From the NCBI RefSeq assembly GCF_021390575.1, contig NZ_JAJEJQ010000002.1:124001-188000 (forward strand): a stretch of 64,000 nucleotides of DNA. Direction: 5' to 3'. Position numbers and translations under genes: made by a program. The stretch comes from Paraburkholderia adhaesiva (lineage in GTDB: Bacteria; Pseudomonadota; Gammaproteobacteria; Burkholderiales; Burkholderiaceae). The notes beneath the pieces were generated by a model. That model did no database searches and had not been told where the DNA came from. It saw only the letters and a program-made list of their open reading frames with translations. Position 1 is the stretch's first letter. Each line of letters opens with the position of its first letter. Shown here piece after piece: positions 1-7,919 of the stretch.

Positions 1-142
1 TCAATTAATTAATAAAAATAAGAATAAAAGCGGGAGTGGCTGTTAACAAATTGAGACAGCACTTTTAATCCTTTTTACTTCGCCGCTCCGGAGGATTAGT
101 CTCATTTGGTCAAGTGACGTTTTCTCAAGCCAGGAGAATGAT

Positions 143-1303
143 GTGAACCGATTCGCCTTGACTTCCCTTTCACTGGCGGCGCTCGGCGCCGCAGGCGTGG
201 CCCACGCTCAGTCGAGCGTGACGCTGTACGGCACCATCGACACTTCCATCACCTATGTCAACCATGCCGCCGGAAGTAACAGCCTGTGGTCGCTCGGCAA
301 TACGTCCAATGGCAATCTCTCGGGCTCGCGCTGGGGCCTGAAGGGCGCCGAGGATCTCGGCGGCGGTCTCAAGGCAATCTTCCAGTTGGAAAACGGCTTC
401 AACCCATCGACTGGCGGGCTCGGCCAGGGCGGCCGGATGTTCGGCCGTCAGGCCTTCGTCGGACTGACGTCCGATCAGTACGGCGCGGTCACGCTCGGCC
501 GTCAGTACGATCCGCTGATCGATCTGGTTCAGGGGATCACGGCGGATAACTACTTCGGTTCCGCTTTCGCGACCGCGGGCGACGTCGACAACTACGACAA
601 CAGCTTCCGCGTGAACAACGCGGTCAAGTACACATCGCCGGTGTGGAGCGGCCTTCAGGTCGTGGCGCTGTACGCTTTTGGCGGCGTGGCCGGCTCGACG
701 GGCTCTGAACAGACCTGGTCCGCGGCCGTGGCCTACAACACCGGACCGTTTAGCCTCGCGGGCGGGTACCTCTATACGGCGAACACACAGGCTGGCGTCA
801 TTCCGCGGACTGGCTGGACGAGCACATCGGACGGCACCTTCAACGGCCCCATCAACATCGGCTACGAGACGGCGCGCTCGCTCGCGATCGCGCGGGTGGC
901 GGGGCAATACGTGATTGGCGCGTTCACGATGGGCCTCGGTTACAGCAACGCGCAATACACGCCAGACGGCAGTTCGGTGTTCCGCGACAAGCAGAAGTAC
1001 AACACGGGGCAGGGCTTCCTGAACTACCAGCTGAATCCGTCGATGTTGCTGGGCGTCGGCTACAGCTTTACGCGTGCGACCGGCGACACGTCGGCGAGCT
1101 ACCACCAGGTGTCGATCGGCGCCGATTACAACCTGTCGAAGCGCACCGACATCTACATGACGGCGGCCTGGCAGCACGCCAGCGGCGAGACTGGCGACGG
1201 CGCGGGTGGCGCGATACCGGCGGAAGCGTCGGTCGGCTCGTATGGCTACGCGGGCACGAATACGCAGACGATCGTGAACCTCGGGTTGCGTCACAAGTTC
1301 TGA
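143..1303 (+). CDS. Gram-negative porin (Burkholderia-type trimeric porin)
   Basis: The 386-residue outer-membrane general porin allows passive diffusion of small solutes. A Sec signal peptide occupies residues 1-22 with cleavage after AHA. The mature protein begins QSSVTLYGTIDTS, the usual first strand of Burkholderia porins. It ends in RHKF, and a terminal phenylalanine is expected for BAM-assembled barrels. The start is GTG, because both nearby ATGs run straight into a TGA; AGGAG lies 6 bases upstream. The length is normal for the family. A hairpin follows the stop. It may supply uptake for the oxalate locus downstream, but that is only an inference from position. Confidence 0.95.
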   Translation: MNRFALTSLSLAALGAAGVAHAQSSVTLYGTIDTSITYVNHAAGSNSLWSLGNTSNGNLSGSRWGLKGAEDLGGGLKAIFQLENGFNPSTGGLGQGGRMFGRQAFVGLTSDQYGAVTLGRQYDPLIDLVQGITADNYFGSAFATAGDVDNYDNSFRVNNAVKYTSPVWSGLQVVALYAFGGVAGSTGSEQTWSAAVAYNTGPFSLAGGYLYTANTQAGVIPRTGWTSTSDGTFNGPINIGYETARSLAIARVAGQYVIGAFTMGLGYSNAQYTPDGSSVFRDKQKYNTGQGFLNYQLNPSMLLGVGYSFTRATGDTSASYHQVSIGADYNLSKRTDIYMTAAWQHASGETGDGAGGAIPAEASVGSYGYAGTNTQTIVNLGLRHKF

Positions 1304-1322
1304 AGCAGTCCGCTTTTTCCCG

Positions 1323-1359
1323 ACGCCGGGTGACCCGCAGGAGCGGTTCACCCGGCGTT
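1323..1359 (+). terminator. Hairpin downstream of porin gene
   Basis: Two arms of about 16 bases (ACGCCGGGTGACCCGC and GCGGTTCACCCGGCGT) form a GC-rich stem 20 bases after the porin stop. The T tract is weak (TTGTCGTTT), so this is a probable but imperfect terminator. Confidence 0.6.
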
Positions 1360-1580
1360 GTCGTTTGGACGAGCGGCGGAAAGTACGCGGGTCCCCGGCT
1401 TGAATTCCGGCATGTGGACCAGTTTCGGGCGTCCGTGACACCTGGCCCTGACCGTTTGCCGCCGGGGTCGGGTACTATCCAGGATTGACGGTTTTAACGG
1501 CAGGTCCAGCCCGCACGGGGCCTGCCGCGTGTCTTTCGGGCGAAGACCATGGAGGCTGTGTTGCAGCGAAACGACGATAT

Positions 1581-1596
1581 CTGATATATCACATAC
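1581..1596. promoter_or_regulatory. Candidate GntR operator, copy 1
   Basis: The 15-base motif TGATATATCACATAC, with the palindromic core TGATATATCA, lies upstream of the small membrane gene and the GntR regulator. The identical 15 bases occur upstream of frc. Both copies are followed a few bases later by TATTGC. A short palindrome shared by a regulator and its neighbouring target fits autoregulation by the FCD-type GntR protein; this is inference. Confidence 0.5.
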
Positions 1597-1623
1597 GAAA
1601 TATTGCTTTTTGTCGCGACGCAG

Positions 1624-1658
1624 CATATGATTCAGTCATTGGATGACTCAATCATATG
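1624..1658. promoter_or_regulatory. 35-bp near-perfect palindrome
   Basis: The arms CATATGATTCAGTCAT and ATGACTCAATCATATG flank a TGG centre. They are complementary except for one C/C pair. The palindrome ends in the GGAG ribosome-binding site of the next gene. A bound protein or an RNA hairpin here could therefore control translation or transcription of the small membrane gene and the regulator. It could equally be a second operator. Confidence 0.55.
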
Positions 1659-1667
1659 GAGCTTGAA

Positions 1668-1886
1668 ATGGATCTCGTCTCTCTTGCACTCTTCAGCGTC
1701 GCTGTCGTTGGGTTAGGTGCCGCCGCCACTGCTATCTACGCCAAATGGCTGCCGAAGTCGGCCATCGAACAGGCAGCAGTACATGGCCGGTTTGTCGGTC
1801 TGGGCGAAGCACCGGTCGTGAAACAGCCGGCGTATCGTCCGCAGGTCCGCAAAGAGGTAATGAATGTCGTCAGAACTTCAAACTGA
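1668..1886 (+). CDS. Small single-pass membrane protein, unknown function
   Basis: The 72-residue product starts MDLVSLALFSVAVVGLGAA and has one hydrophobic segment at about residues 4-26, then a basic, proline-containing tail. The ATG was chosen because GGAG sits 6 bases upstream, whereas the in-frame ATG 12 bases earlier overlaps that site. Its last 23 bases overlap the start of the GntR gene, so the two are probably translationally coupled. I do not recognise the family. It could be a small partner of a transporter or a sensor-like adaptor of the regulator. Confidence 0.6.
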   Translation: MDLVSLALFSVAVVGLGAAATAIYAKWLPKSAIEQAAVHGRFVGLGEAPVVKQPAYRPQVRKEVMNVVRTSN

Positions 1887-2595
1887 AGTCACCGCTAGTT
1901 CTTCTTCCGCATCGCTCAAGCTCGCGCTGCAACCGATCAACGCGACGCTGAGCCTGCGCGATCAGGCGTACGCGATGCTGCGTCAGGCCATCGCGGACGC
2001 CGACATCTACCAGTCGCGCGAGGAGATCCGTCTCGACGAGCGCGTGCTGAGCGAGACGCTCGGCGTGAGCCGAACTCCGGTGCGCGAGGCGATGACGCTG
2101 CTCGAGCAGGAAGGTTTTCTGCGCATGGTGCCGCGTCGCGGCATTTACATCGTGCGCAAGAACAAGCGCGAGATCGTGGAGATGATCCAGATGTGGGCCG
2201 CGCTTGAAAGCATGGCCGCGCGCCTCGCGACACTCAACGCCACCGACGAGGACATCGCGAAGCTGCGCCACATGTTCGACGATTTCCGCGACAGCACACC
2301 CGCCGAGCATATCGCCGAGTATTCGGACGCCAACATCGCGTTTCACCAGGCGATCGTCGAGCTTTCGAAGTCGCAGTTGATTCTCGACACGATCAAGAAC
2401 ATCTTCGTCCATGTGCGCGCGATCCGGCGCATGACGATCTCGCAGAGCGATCGCGCGTCGCGTTCGATCGTCGACCATCTGCGCATCATCGAGGCGCTTG
2501 AAAAGCGCGACACGGAGCTGGCGGAGACGCTCGTGCGTCAGCATTCGCTCGATCTTGCGGCCTACGTCGAGAAGCATTGCGACTTCCTCGATTGA
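1864..2595 (+). CDS. GntR-family transcriptional regulator, FCD subfamily
   Basis: The 243-residue DNA-binding regulator has an N-terminal winged HTH at about residues 30-95, including the family signature VLSETLGVSRTPVREAM. A helical C-terminal FCD ligand-binding domain follows (about 105-235) with conserved D and H metal-site positions such as DANIAFHQAI. FCD regulators usually respond to small carboxylates. The next gene is frc, and a palindromic motif is shared by both upstream regions, so an oxalate-related effector is a reasonable inference. AGAGG precedes the ATG and a strong hairpin follows the stop. Confidence 0.9.
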   Translation: MSSELQTEVTASSSSASLKLALQPINATLSLRDQAYAMLRQAIADADIYQSREEIRLDERVLSETLGVSRTPVREAMTLLEQEGFLRMVPRRGIYIVRKNKREIVEMIQMWAALESMAARLATLNATDEDIAKLRHMFDDFRDSTPAEHIAEYSDANIAFHQAIVELSKSQLILDTIKNIFVHVRAIRRMTISQSDRASRSIVDHLRIIEALEKRDTELAETLVRQHSLDLAAYVEKHCDFLD

Positions 2596-2623
2596 GCGGC
2601 AGGGCGCACGCGCGCGCAATGCG

Positions 2624-2669
2624 GTAAACGTGAAACGGGAGACCTCCGGGCCTCCCGTTTCGCGTTTAC
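2624..2669 (+). terminator. Long hairpin after the GntR gene
   Basis: GTAAACGTGAAACGGGAG pairs with CTCCCGTTTCGCGTTTAC around a short CCTCCGGGC loop, with one mismatch. A classical T run is missing, but the 18-bp stem just after the stop is a good intrinsic or bidirectional terminator candidate. Confidence 0.65.
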
Positions 2670-2728
2670 GGCGTCTTGCTCGTCGCCCCGCCGGAGCGAG
2701 ACTTTATGCGCATCAATTCCCGCCTTCT

Positions 2729-2900
2729 ATTTTTGAGATAGCAGCGGTGCTACACGGTTTTTCGCGAGTTAGCCCCGAAACTTGCGCGGATTTCACCGAT
2801 TCCGTCGTTTTTGCCACATTTTTGAAATGGCGCGACGCTGCACGTTTTTTCGCGATTTAGCCCCCCAAATCGCGCCGATTTCACCGATTTCGTCCTCGCC
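2729..2900. repeat. Two imperfect tandem copies, period about 88 bp, in a noncoding gap
   Basis: The 610-base gap between the GntR gene and frc holds two direct copies of a unit that starts ATTTTTGA. Both continue with a CACG-TTTTTCGCGA block, TTAGCCCC, then GCGC(G/C)GATTTCACCGATT. The copies are offset by 88-89 bases with about one indel. I see no convincing coding capacity. The role is unknown; it could be duplicated promoter or operator DNA. Confidence 0.6.
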
Positions 2901-3078
2901 GCCACCAGCGCGCTGAGTCCAGCGTCCGCCGATCGCGCGAAAGTGCGCCCAAATCTCGGGGTTTTCCCGTCCCTGCACCGCAGCAATTCATGTCGAATCG
3001 CCGCAAAGCCTTACTGGATATGCCTTCGAGGCGATTGCGCGGGCATTGCCCCGGGGACAACTACCCCCTTGCCTCCTT

Positions 3079-3094
3079 GTGATATATCACATAC
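3079..3094. promoter_or_regulatory. Candidate GntR operator, copy 2, upstream of frc
   Basis: The sequence GTGATATATCACATAC contains a perfect 12-base palindrome, GTGATATATCAC, about 112 bases before the frc start. Its first copy lies upstream of the regulator gene. In both places TATTGC follows within 10 bases, which suggests a shared promoter architecture. Confidence 0.5.
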
Positions 3095-3205
3095 CGTATT
3101 GCTAACCGACGCAGCCCTTCGCCACCCCATGCGAACGTTGGCGCGACAGCAGCCCACACCGATTTTCGATAACTCGCCCGGCCAGGACTAATAAGGAGAC
3201 ATGAC

Positions 3206-4453
3206 ATGGGCAAGGCACTGGATGGCGTGCGCATTCTCGATTTCACGCACGTACAGTCGGGTCCGACCTGCACGCAACTGCTGGCATGGTTCGGCGCCGA
3301 CGTCATCAAGGTGGAGCGCGCCGGCGCAGGCGATATCACGCGTGAGCAGTTGCGTGACATCCCCGACGCGGACAGCCTCTACTTCACGATGCTCAACGGC
3401 AACAAGCGTTCCGTCACGATCGACACCAAGAATCCGCAAGGCAAGCTGGTGCTCGAACGGATGATCCGCGACTGCGATGTCCTCGTCGAGAATTTCGCGC
3501 CCGGCGCGCTCGACCGGATGGGCTTCAGCTGGGAGCGTATCCAGGAGCTGAATCCGCGCATGATCGTCGCGTCGGTGAAGGGCTTCGGACCGGGGCCCTA
3601 TCAGGACTGCAAGGTCTATGAGAACGTCGCGCAATGCGTCGGCGGCGCGGCTTCGACCACGGGCTTCGACGACGGACCGCCCGTCGTCACGGGCGCGCAG
3701 ATCGGTGACAGTGGCACCGGCCTGCATCTCGCGCTCGGCATCGTCACGGCGCTCTATCAGCGCATGCACACGGGACGCGGGCAAAAGGTGCTCGCCGCGA
3801 TGCAGGACGGCGTGCTCAACCTGTGCCGCGTGAAGTTGCGCGACCAGCAGCGGCTCGATCGCACCGGCGTGATGAAGGAGTATCCCCAGTATCCGAACGA
3901 AGCCTTCGGCGACGCTGTGCCGCGCGCCGGCAACGCGTCGGGCGGCGGACAGCCGGGCTGGATTCTCAAGTGCAAGGGTTGGGAGACCGATCCGAACGCC
4001 TATATCTACTTCATTGCCCAGGCGCCGGTGTGGGATCGCATCTGCAAGCTGATCGGCCGCGAGGAATGGATCGACGATCCCCGCTACGCGACGCCCAACG
4101 CGCGGCTGCCGCACCTCAGGGACATCTTCGACGAGATCGAGCGCTGGACGATGAATCGCACGAAGTTCGATGCGATGGCCGTGCTCAATCGCTACGACAT
4201 TCCGTGCGGTCCGATTCTCTCGATGAAGGAGATCGCATCGGATGACTCGCTGCGCGCGAGCGGCACGATCGTCGAAGTCGAGCATCCGGTGCGCGGCAAG
4301 TATCTGACCGTCGGCAATCCGATCAAGCTCTCGGACAGTCACACCGAAGTCACGCGCTCGCCGTTGCTTGGCGAGCATACGGACGAAGTGCTCGCCGAAT
4401 TCGGCTACTCGGGCGACGACATCCGTTCGCTGCGCGCGGCCGGCGCGATCTGA
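3206..4453 (+). CDS. frc: Formyl-CoA:oxalate CoA-transferase
   Basis: This cytosolic class III CoA-transferase moves CoA from formyl-CoA to oxalate, giving oxalyl-CoA and formate. The 415-residue protein follows Frc closely end to end: [20 protein letters not shown] near the N-terminus, [33 protein letters not shown] and [10 protein letters not shown]. The catalytic aspartate is Asp168 in IGDSGTG. The glycine loop GGGQPGW that closes over the active site is intact. AAGGAG precedes the ATG. The OxlT-like antiporter 3.5 kb downstream supports an oxalate role. The usual partner, oxalyl-CoA decarboxylase, is not in the window. Confidence 0.95.
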   Translation: MGKALDGVRILDFTHVQSGPTCTQLLAWFGADVIKVERAGAGDITREQLRDIPDADSLYFTMLNGNKRSVTIDTKNPQGKLVLERMIRDCDVLVENFAPGALDRMGFSWERIQELNPRMIVASVKGFGPGPYQDCKVYENVAQCVGGAASTTGFDDGPPVVTGAQIGDSGTGLHLALGIVTALYQRMHTGRGQKVLAAMQDGVLNLCRVKLRDQQRLDRTGVMKEYPQYPNEAFGDAVPRAGNASGGGQPGWILKCKGWETDPNAYIYFIAQAPVWDRICKLIGREEWIDDPRYATPNARLPHLRDIFDEIERWTMNRTKFDAMAVLNRYDIPCGPILSMKEIASDDSLRASGTIVEVEHPVRGKYLTVGNPIKLSDSHTEVTRSPLLGEHTDEVLAEFGYSGDDIRSLRAAGAI

Positions 4454-4552
4454 ACGCAGCGCGGGGCGTGCGAGTCGCATGACGCCCGCGTGCAAAGTGA
4501 ACACGAAGGACCGCGCGCCGCACCATGGCGCGCGTCTTTGAGGGAGCGAAAC

Positions 4553-5365
4553 ATGAGTACCTGGATGCGCTTGATGGCGAACGACGGCAGCATCGTGTTC
4601 GGCCGCATCGAGAACGGATATCTGCACGAATACGAAGGGCTCGATCAGCCCGTGCCGACCGGCGCGGTGCTGTCGCTGCGCACGCTTACACCACTCGCGC
4701 CATGCGCGCCGGGCAAGGTAATTGCGCTATGGAACAACTTTCATGCGCTCGCCGCGAAGCTCGAGAAACCGGTGCCCGAGCATCCGTTGTTTCTGCTGAA
4801 GCCGGCGGAGTCGGTGATCGGATCGGGCGAGCCGATCCGTCGTCCTGCCCACTACGCGGGAAAAATCGTTTTTGAAGGCGAGCTCGGCATCGTCATCGGC
4901 AAGCGCTGCCGCAACGTGAGCGTCGAGGAGGCGGAGGCTGCGATCTTCGGCTACACGATCGTCAATGATGTCACCGCTGCCGGCGTGCTCACCGAGAATC
5001 CGCACTTCCCGCAATGGTGTCGCGCAAAAGGTTTCGATACGTTCTGCTGTATGGGGCCGGCGATCGTCTCGGGCTTCGACTGGAACAGCGCGCGTGTGGT
5101 GACGCGCCTCGACGGCGTCGAACGCCAGAACTATCCGATCGCCGATATGGTGTTCACGCCCGCGCAGCAGGTAAGCCTGATTTCGCAGGACCTCACGCTG
5201 GAACCGGGCGATGTGATCGCTTGTGGCACGTCGCTTGGCGTGGGGTCGATCGGGGATGGCGCAACGGTCGAGATCACGATCGAGGGAATCGGCACCTTGT
5301 CGAACACGCTCGCGGCGACGCGAGTCGAAACGCAAGCGGCTGACGCGGTGGTTGGGGCGGCCTGA
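4553..5365 (+). CDS. Fumarylacetoacetate hydrolase (FAH) family protein
   Basis: The 270-residue enzyme belongs to the FAH fold, whose members hydrolyse or decarboxylate beta-diketo or 2-oxo acids using Mg or Mn. The metal ligands fit FEGELGIVIG (two Glu) and IVNDVTAAG (Asp). The C-terminal GDVIACGTSLGVG loop matches the conserved GTP or GTS turn. The chosen ATG has AGGGAGCG 5 bases upstream; an in-frame GTG 63 bases earlier has no such site. It lies 99 bases after frc, so the two may be co-transcribed. The substrate is unknown; a dicarboxylate-derived compound is plausible from context. Confidence 0.85.
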   Translation: MSTWMRLMANDGSIVFGRIENGYLHEYEGLDQPVPTGAVLSLRTLTPLAPCAPGKVIALWNNFHALAAKLEKPVPEHPLFLLKPAESVIGSGEPIRRPAHYAGKIVFEGELGIVIGKRCRNVSVEEAEAAIFGYTIVNDVTAAGVLTENPHFPQWCRAKGFDTFCCMGPAIVSGFDWNSARVVTRLDGVERQNYPIADMVFTPAQQVSLISQDLTLEPGDVIACGTSLGVGSIGDGATVEITIEGIGTLSNTLAATRVETQAADAVVGAA

Positions 5366-5414
5366 CGAGCTTGAAAACGCGCGCGGCGTGATCCGCCGGA
5401 CGCGAGGAGGAACG

Positions 5415-6389
5415 ATGCGGGAGCAACTGGCTGGCGACATCGTCTGGTTGGGCGGCGGTCTGTTCTATGCCTGGCTGACATGTGCACTCGCACAACTGGC
5501 GGCGCTCGCCCCGGTGTGGGCGCGTCGCGCGGCTGCGCCCGCCCGGGTGAAGCCGGGCTGTGCGCGGTGCACGTCGCCACGGCGCGAATACCGTGTCGCT
5601 TCGGCCATATGTTTTGCACTACTGCTGACCGTGCCGCCCGGTGTGCTGGCAGCTAGTGTCGCTCATGCGGCCGGCGCTGCTGCGGCGGTTGTCGTGGGCG
5701 CCTTCGCGGGCGTGTGGGCCGGCATCTTGCTCGATGTGCGCGCGCGCGTGCGTACTACCGCCGTGGCGGGCTGTGTCGGCGGCCTCGCGGCGCTTGGCGG
5801 CGGATTTGCCTGGTTTCTCGCGCGGCCCGAACCCGGGTTGCTCGCACAACGTGTGGCCCTCTATCTAGCGGTCGCACTGGGTGCACTGTTGCTGGGCGCC
5901 GCTGTGACTGCGTTGTGCGGCGCAGTGCGTGTGGGGCCGCGCCATCCGTTCACGGCGAGCGAGCGCGTGGTTCACTTCGTCGCGTTGCTGCTCGGCATCG
6001 CACTTGGCTGCGGATTTGCGACGGCATCTGCGGGGCACGAATCAGCGCTCTCGATGCTCGTCAGCGCGAGCGTGCTGGGTGCAGCGCTCGGCATGCGTGT
6101 CATGTCCGGTGCACAGCCGCAGCGCATGGCGCGGTTCGCCCTCGCGCGACATGCGAGCGGAGGGTGGCCTGCCACAGGCACAGGTGTGCTGCGGCCAAGC
6201 TTCGCCGGCGTGCCCGACGACCTGCTGGTCGAAGCGTGCGGCAGCGGCTCGTTCGCTCCGGAGTGTCTTTATGCGCGTGCTGCGCCGGAGGAAGGGGCAG
6301 TACACGCCGTTCATCACGTATCACGCGACTTGCCGAGGCGCCGGCGCAGCCGTCATCGCGCGCTGAGGCACAGGCAGGGGCCGCACTGA
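5415..6389 (+). CDS. Polytopic membrane protein of unknown function
   Basis: The predicted 324-residue protein is alanine- and leucine-rich with about six hydrophobic segments. These lie near residues 8-30, 60-80, 85-105, 115-135, 148-170 and 195-212. GAGGAGG sits just before the ATG, 49 bases after the FAH gene, so it is probably in that operon. The last 40 residues are very rich in arginine and histidine and unlike the rest. A frameshift near 6290 is possible, since another frame there reads sensibly to a stop at 6366. I do not recognise a family. Confidence 0.55.
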   Translation: MREQLAGDIVWLGGGLFYAWLTCALAQLAALAPVWARRAAAPARVKPGCARCTSPRREYRVASAICFALLLTVPPGVLAASVAHAAGAAAAVVVGAFAGVWAGILLDVRARVRTTAVAGCVGGLAALGGGFAWFLARPEPGLLAQRVALYLAVALGALLLGAAVTALCGAVRVGPRHPFTASERVVHFVALLLGIALGCGFATASAGHESALSMLVSASVLGAALGMRVMSGAQPQRMARFALARHASGGWPATGTGVLRPSFAGVPDDLLVEACGSGSFAPECLYARAAPEEGAVHAVHHVSRDLPRRRRSRHRALRHRQGPH

Positions 6390-6599
6390 AGCGGTACGTC
6401 ATCGAGGCGCCACGCCCGCGCGACTCTCGTCGCTCGATGAGCGGCAGACGACGTGGCGCTGCACAACGGCGGATTCAGGGGAAGGTGGCCCGAAGGTTGT
6501 CGCGGCAGATTTGCCCGAGCGGGCAACAGAGGGCTGTTTCGTGCGGTTACGGACGAAGGATCAGCTATGTCTAAAGGATCCGGGTCGAACCATAGCACC

Positions 6600-7544
6600 T
6601 TACTTATGAAAGCTAGCTTCCGTCACGCGCGTGATGTTTTCGATGAGGTGCGCGCCTTCCTCCATGAGGAAGTGCTTGAACGCGAGCGCGACGGGCGGAA
6701 GACGCTTGTTTTTGCGGTGTACGACGTACCAGTTGAGCATGACCGGAAAGCCTTCGACGTCGAGCACGGTCAGGTGACCGACCTGCAGTTCAAGGCCGAC
6801 CGTGTGTGCGGAGAGGAAGGCGATGCCCATGCCCGCGATCACCGCCTGCTTGATCGTCTCGGTGCTCTTGATTTCCATGGCGATCTTCAGGTTCGTGATC
6901 TTGCCTGCGAACCCTTCTTCCATCGAATTCCACGTGTCCGAGCCGCGCTCGCGCACGATGAACGCCTCGTTGGCGAGCGTACTGAGCTTGATGCCGCGCT
7001 TGTTCGCGAGCGGGTGCGAGGGCGCCGCCACGATCACGTACGGGTGCGGTGCAAACGGCTCGTTGATCGCGTCGGTGGCGTGCGGCGGACGCACCATCAC
7101 CGCGAGATCGGTCTGGTTCGTCGCGAGTTGTTGCAGCAATTGTTCGCGGTTGTGTACCGCGAGATTGAGCGAAACGCCCTTGTAGCGGCGCGTAAATTCG
7201 GCGAGCAGGCGCGGAAAGAAATAGTCGCCCGCGCTGATCACGGCGACATTGAGCTTGCCGCCCGAGACGCCCTTCAACTGGCTCATCGCCTCGTCGACTT
7301 CGTGGAACTGCTGGATGATCGCGCGGCTGTAGTGAAGCATCTCCGTGCCCGCGGGTGTGAGGTAGATCTTCTTGCCGAGCTGCTCGAAAAGCGGCAGTCC
7401 TGCGTGATCTTCAAGCTGGCGGACTTGTGTGGAAACGGCTGGCTGGGTGAGGTGCAGCTCTTCGGCGGCGCGCGAAAAACTGAGGTGGCGTGCCACGGTT
7501 TCAAAGACCTTCAGCTGCCGTAGCGTGGCGTTCCGCATTGTCAT
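6600..7544 (-). CDS. LysR-family transcriptional regulator (CbbR-like)
   Basis: The 314-residue regulator has the LysR winged HTH at residues 1-62, including LSFSRAAEELHLTQPAVSTQV. A periplasmic-binding-protein-like effector domain follows (about 92-300) with the segments GDYFFPRLLAEF and VIAGMGIAFLSAHTV. The arrangement resembles the CbbR/CysB-like branch. The ATG ACA ATG start was preferred over an upstream TTG because the protein then begins a few residues before the conserved LRQLKVFETVA helix. It is divergent from the OxlT gene, the classic LysR layout, so it probably controls that transporter. Confidence 0.9.
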   Translation of the reverse strand: MTMRNATLRQLKVFETVARHLSFSRAAEELHLTQPAVSTQVRQLEDHAGLPLFEQLGKKIYLTPAGTEMLHYSRAIIQQFHEVDEAMSQLKGVSGGKLNVAVISAGDYFFPRLLAEFTRRYKGVSLNLAVHNREQLLQQLATNQTDLAVMVRPPHATDAINEPFAPHPYVIVAAPSHPLANKRGIKLSTLANEAFIVRERGSDTWNSMEEGFAGKITNLKIAMEIKSTETIKQAVIAGMGIAFLSAHTVGLELQVGHLTVLDVEGFPVMLNWYVVHRKNKRLPPVALAFKHFLMEEGAHLIENITRVTEASFHK

Positions 7545-7919
7545 GGTCGATCCATAAAGGAACGTGAATCCACATAATAACAAAGTTTAATTATTAGTAA
7601 TTCAGCAATGACCCTAGCATGACAATGAAAGGAGTCCGAATGCCCGCCATGAGGCCTTCGGGTAAACGAGACGGGGTAGGGAAAACGAGGGGATGTCATG
7701 GCAAGAATGGACTGAAAAACCCTTGTGTAGCGAGCTGATTAAGGGCAAGCGGCAATATCTCGAGTGGTCATGAATTGGTAAATTTTCATTCAGATTCCCG
7801 CATTGTCTGTGTAAGCAAAGTTGAAGGTGGAAGAAGGGCGAAATTCAAAACCATAAGTTGAAATTTATGAAGGCTGGCATACCGCTGGCTTTCGTGAATA
7901 GATAGCGGAGACAAGCGAG
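7545..7919. promoter_or_regulatory. Divergent promoter region between lysR and oxlT
   Basis: This 375-base gap without genes must contain both divergent promoters. At 7575-7596 an AT-rich dyad (TAATAA, 10 bases, TTATTA) sits just upstream of the LysR start. It is a candidate LysR recognition site. The rest is AT-richer than the flanks and shows no other clear structure. Confidence 0.5.

Noticed and set aside
170..1441. 423-codon frame on the minus strand opposite the porin
   Set aside because: Very arginine-rich, no recognisable domain, and fully overlapped by an unmistakable porin.
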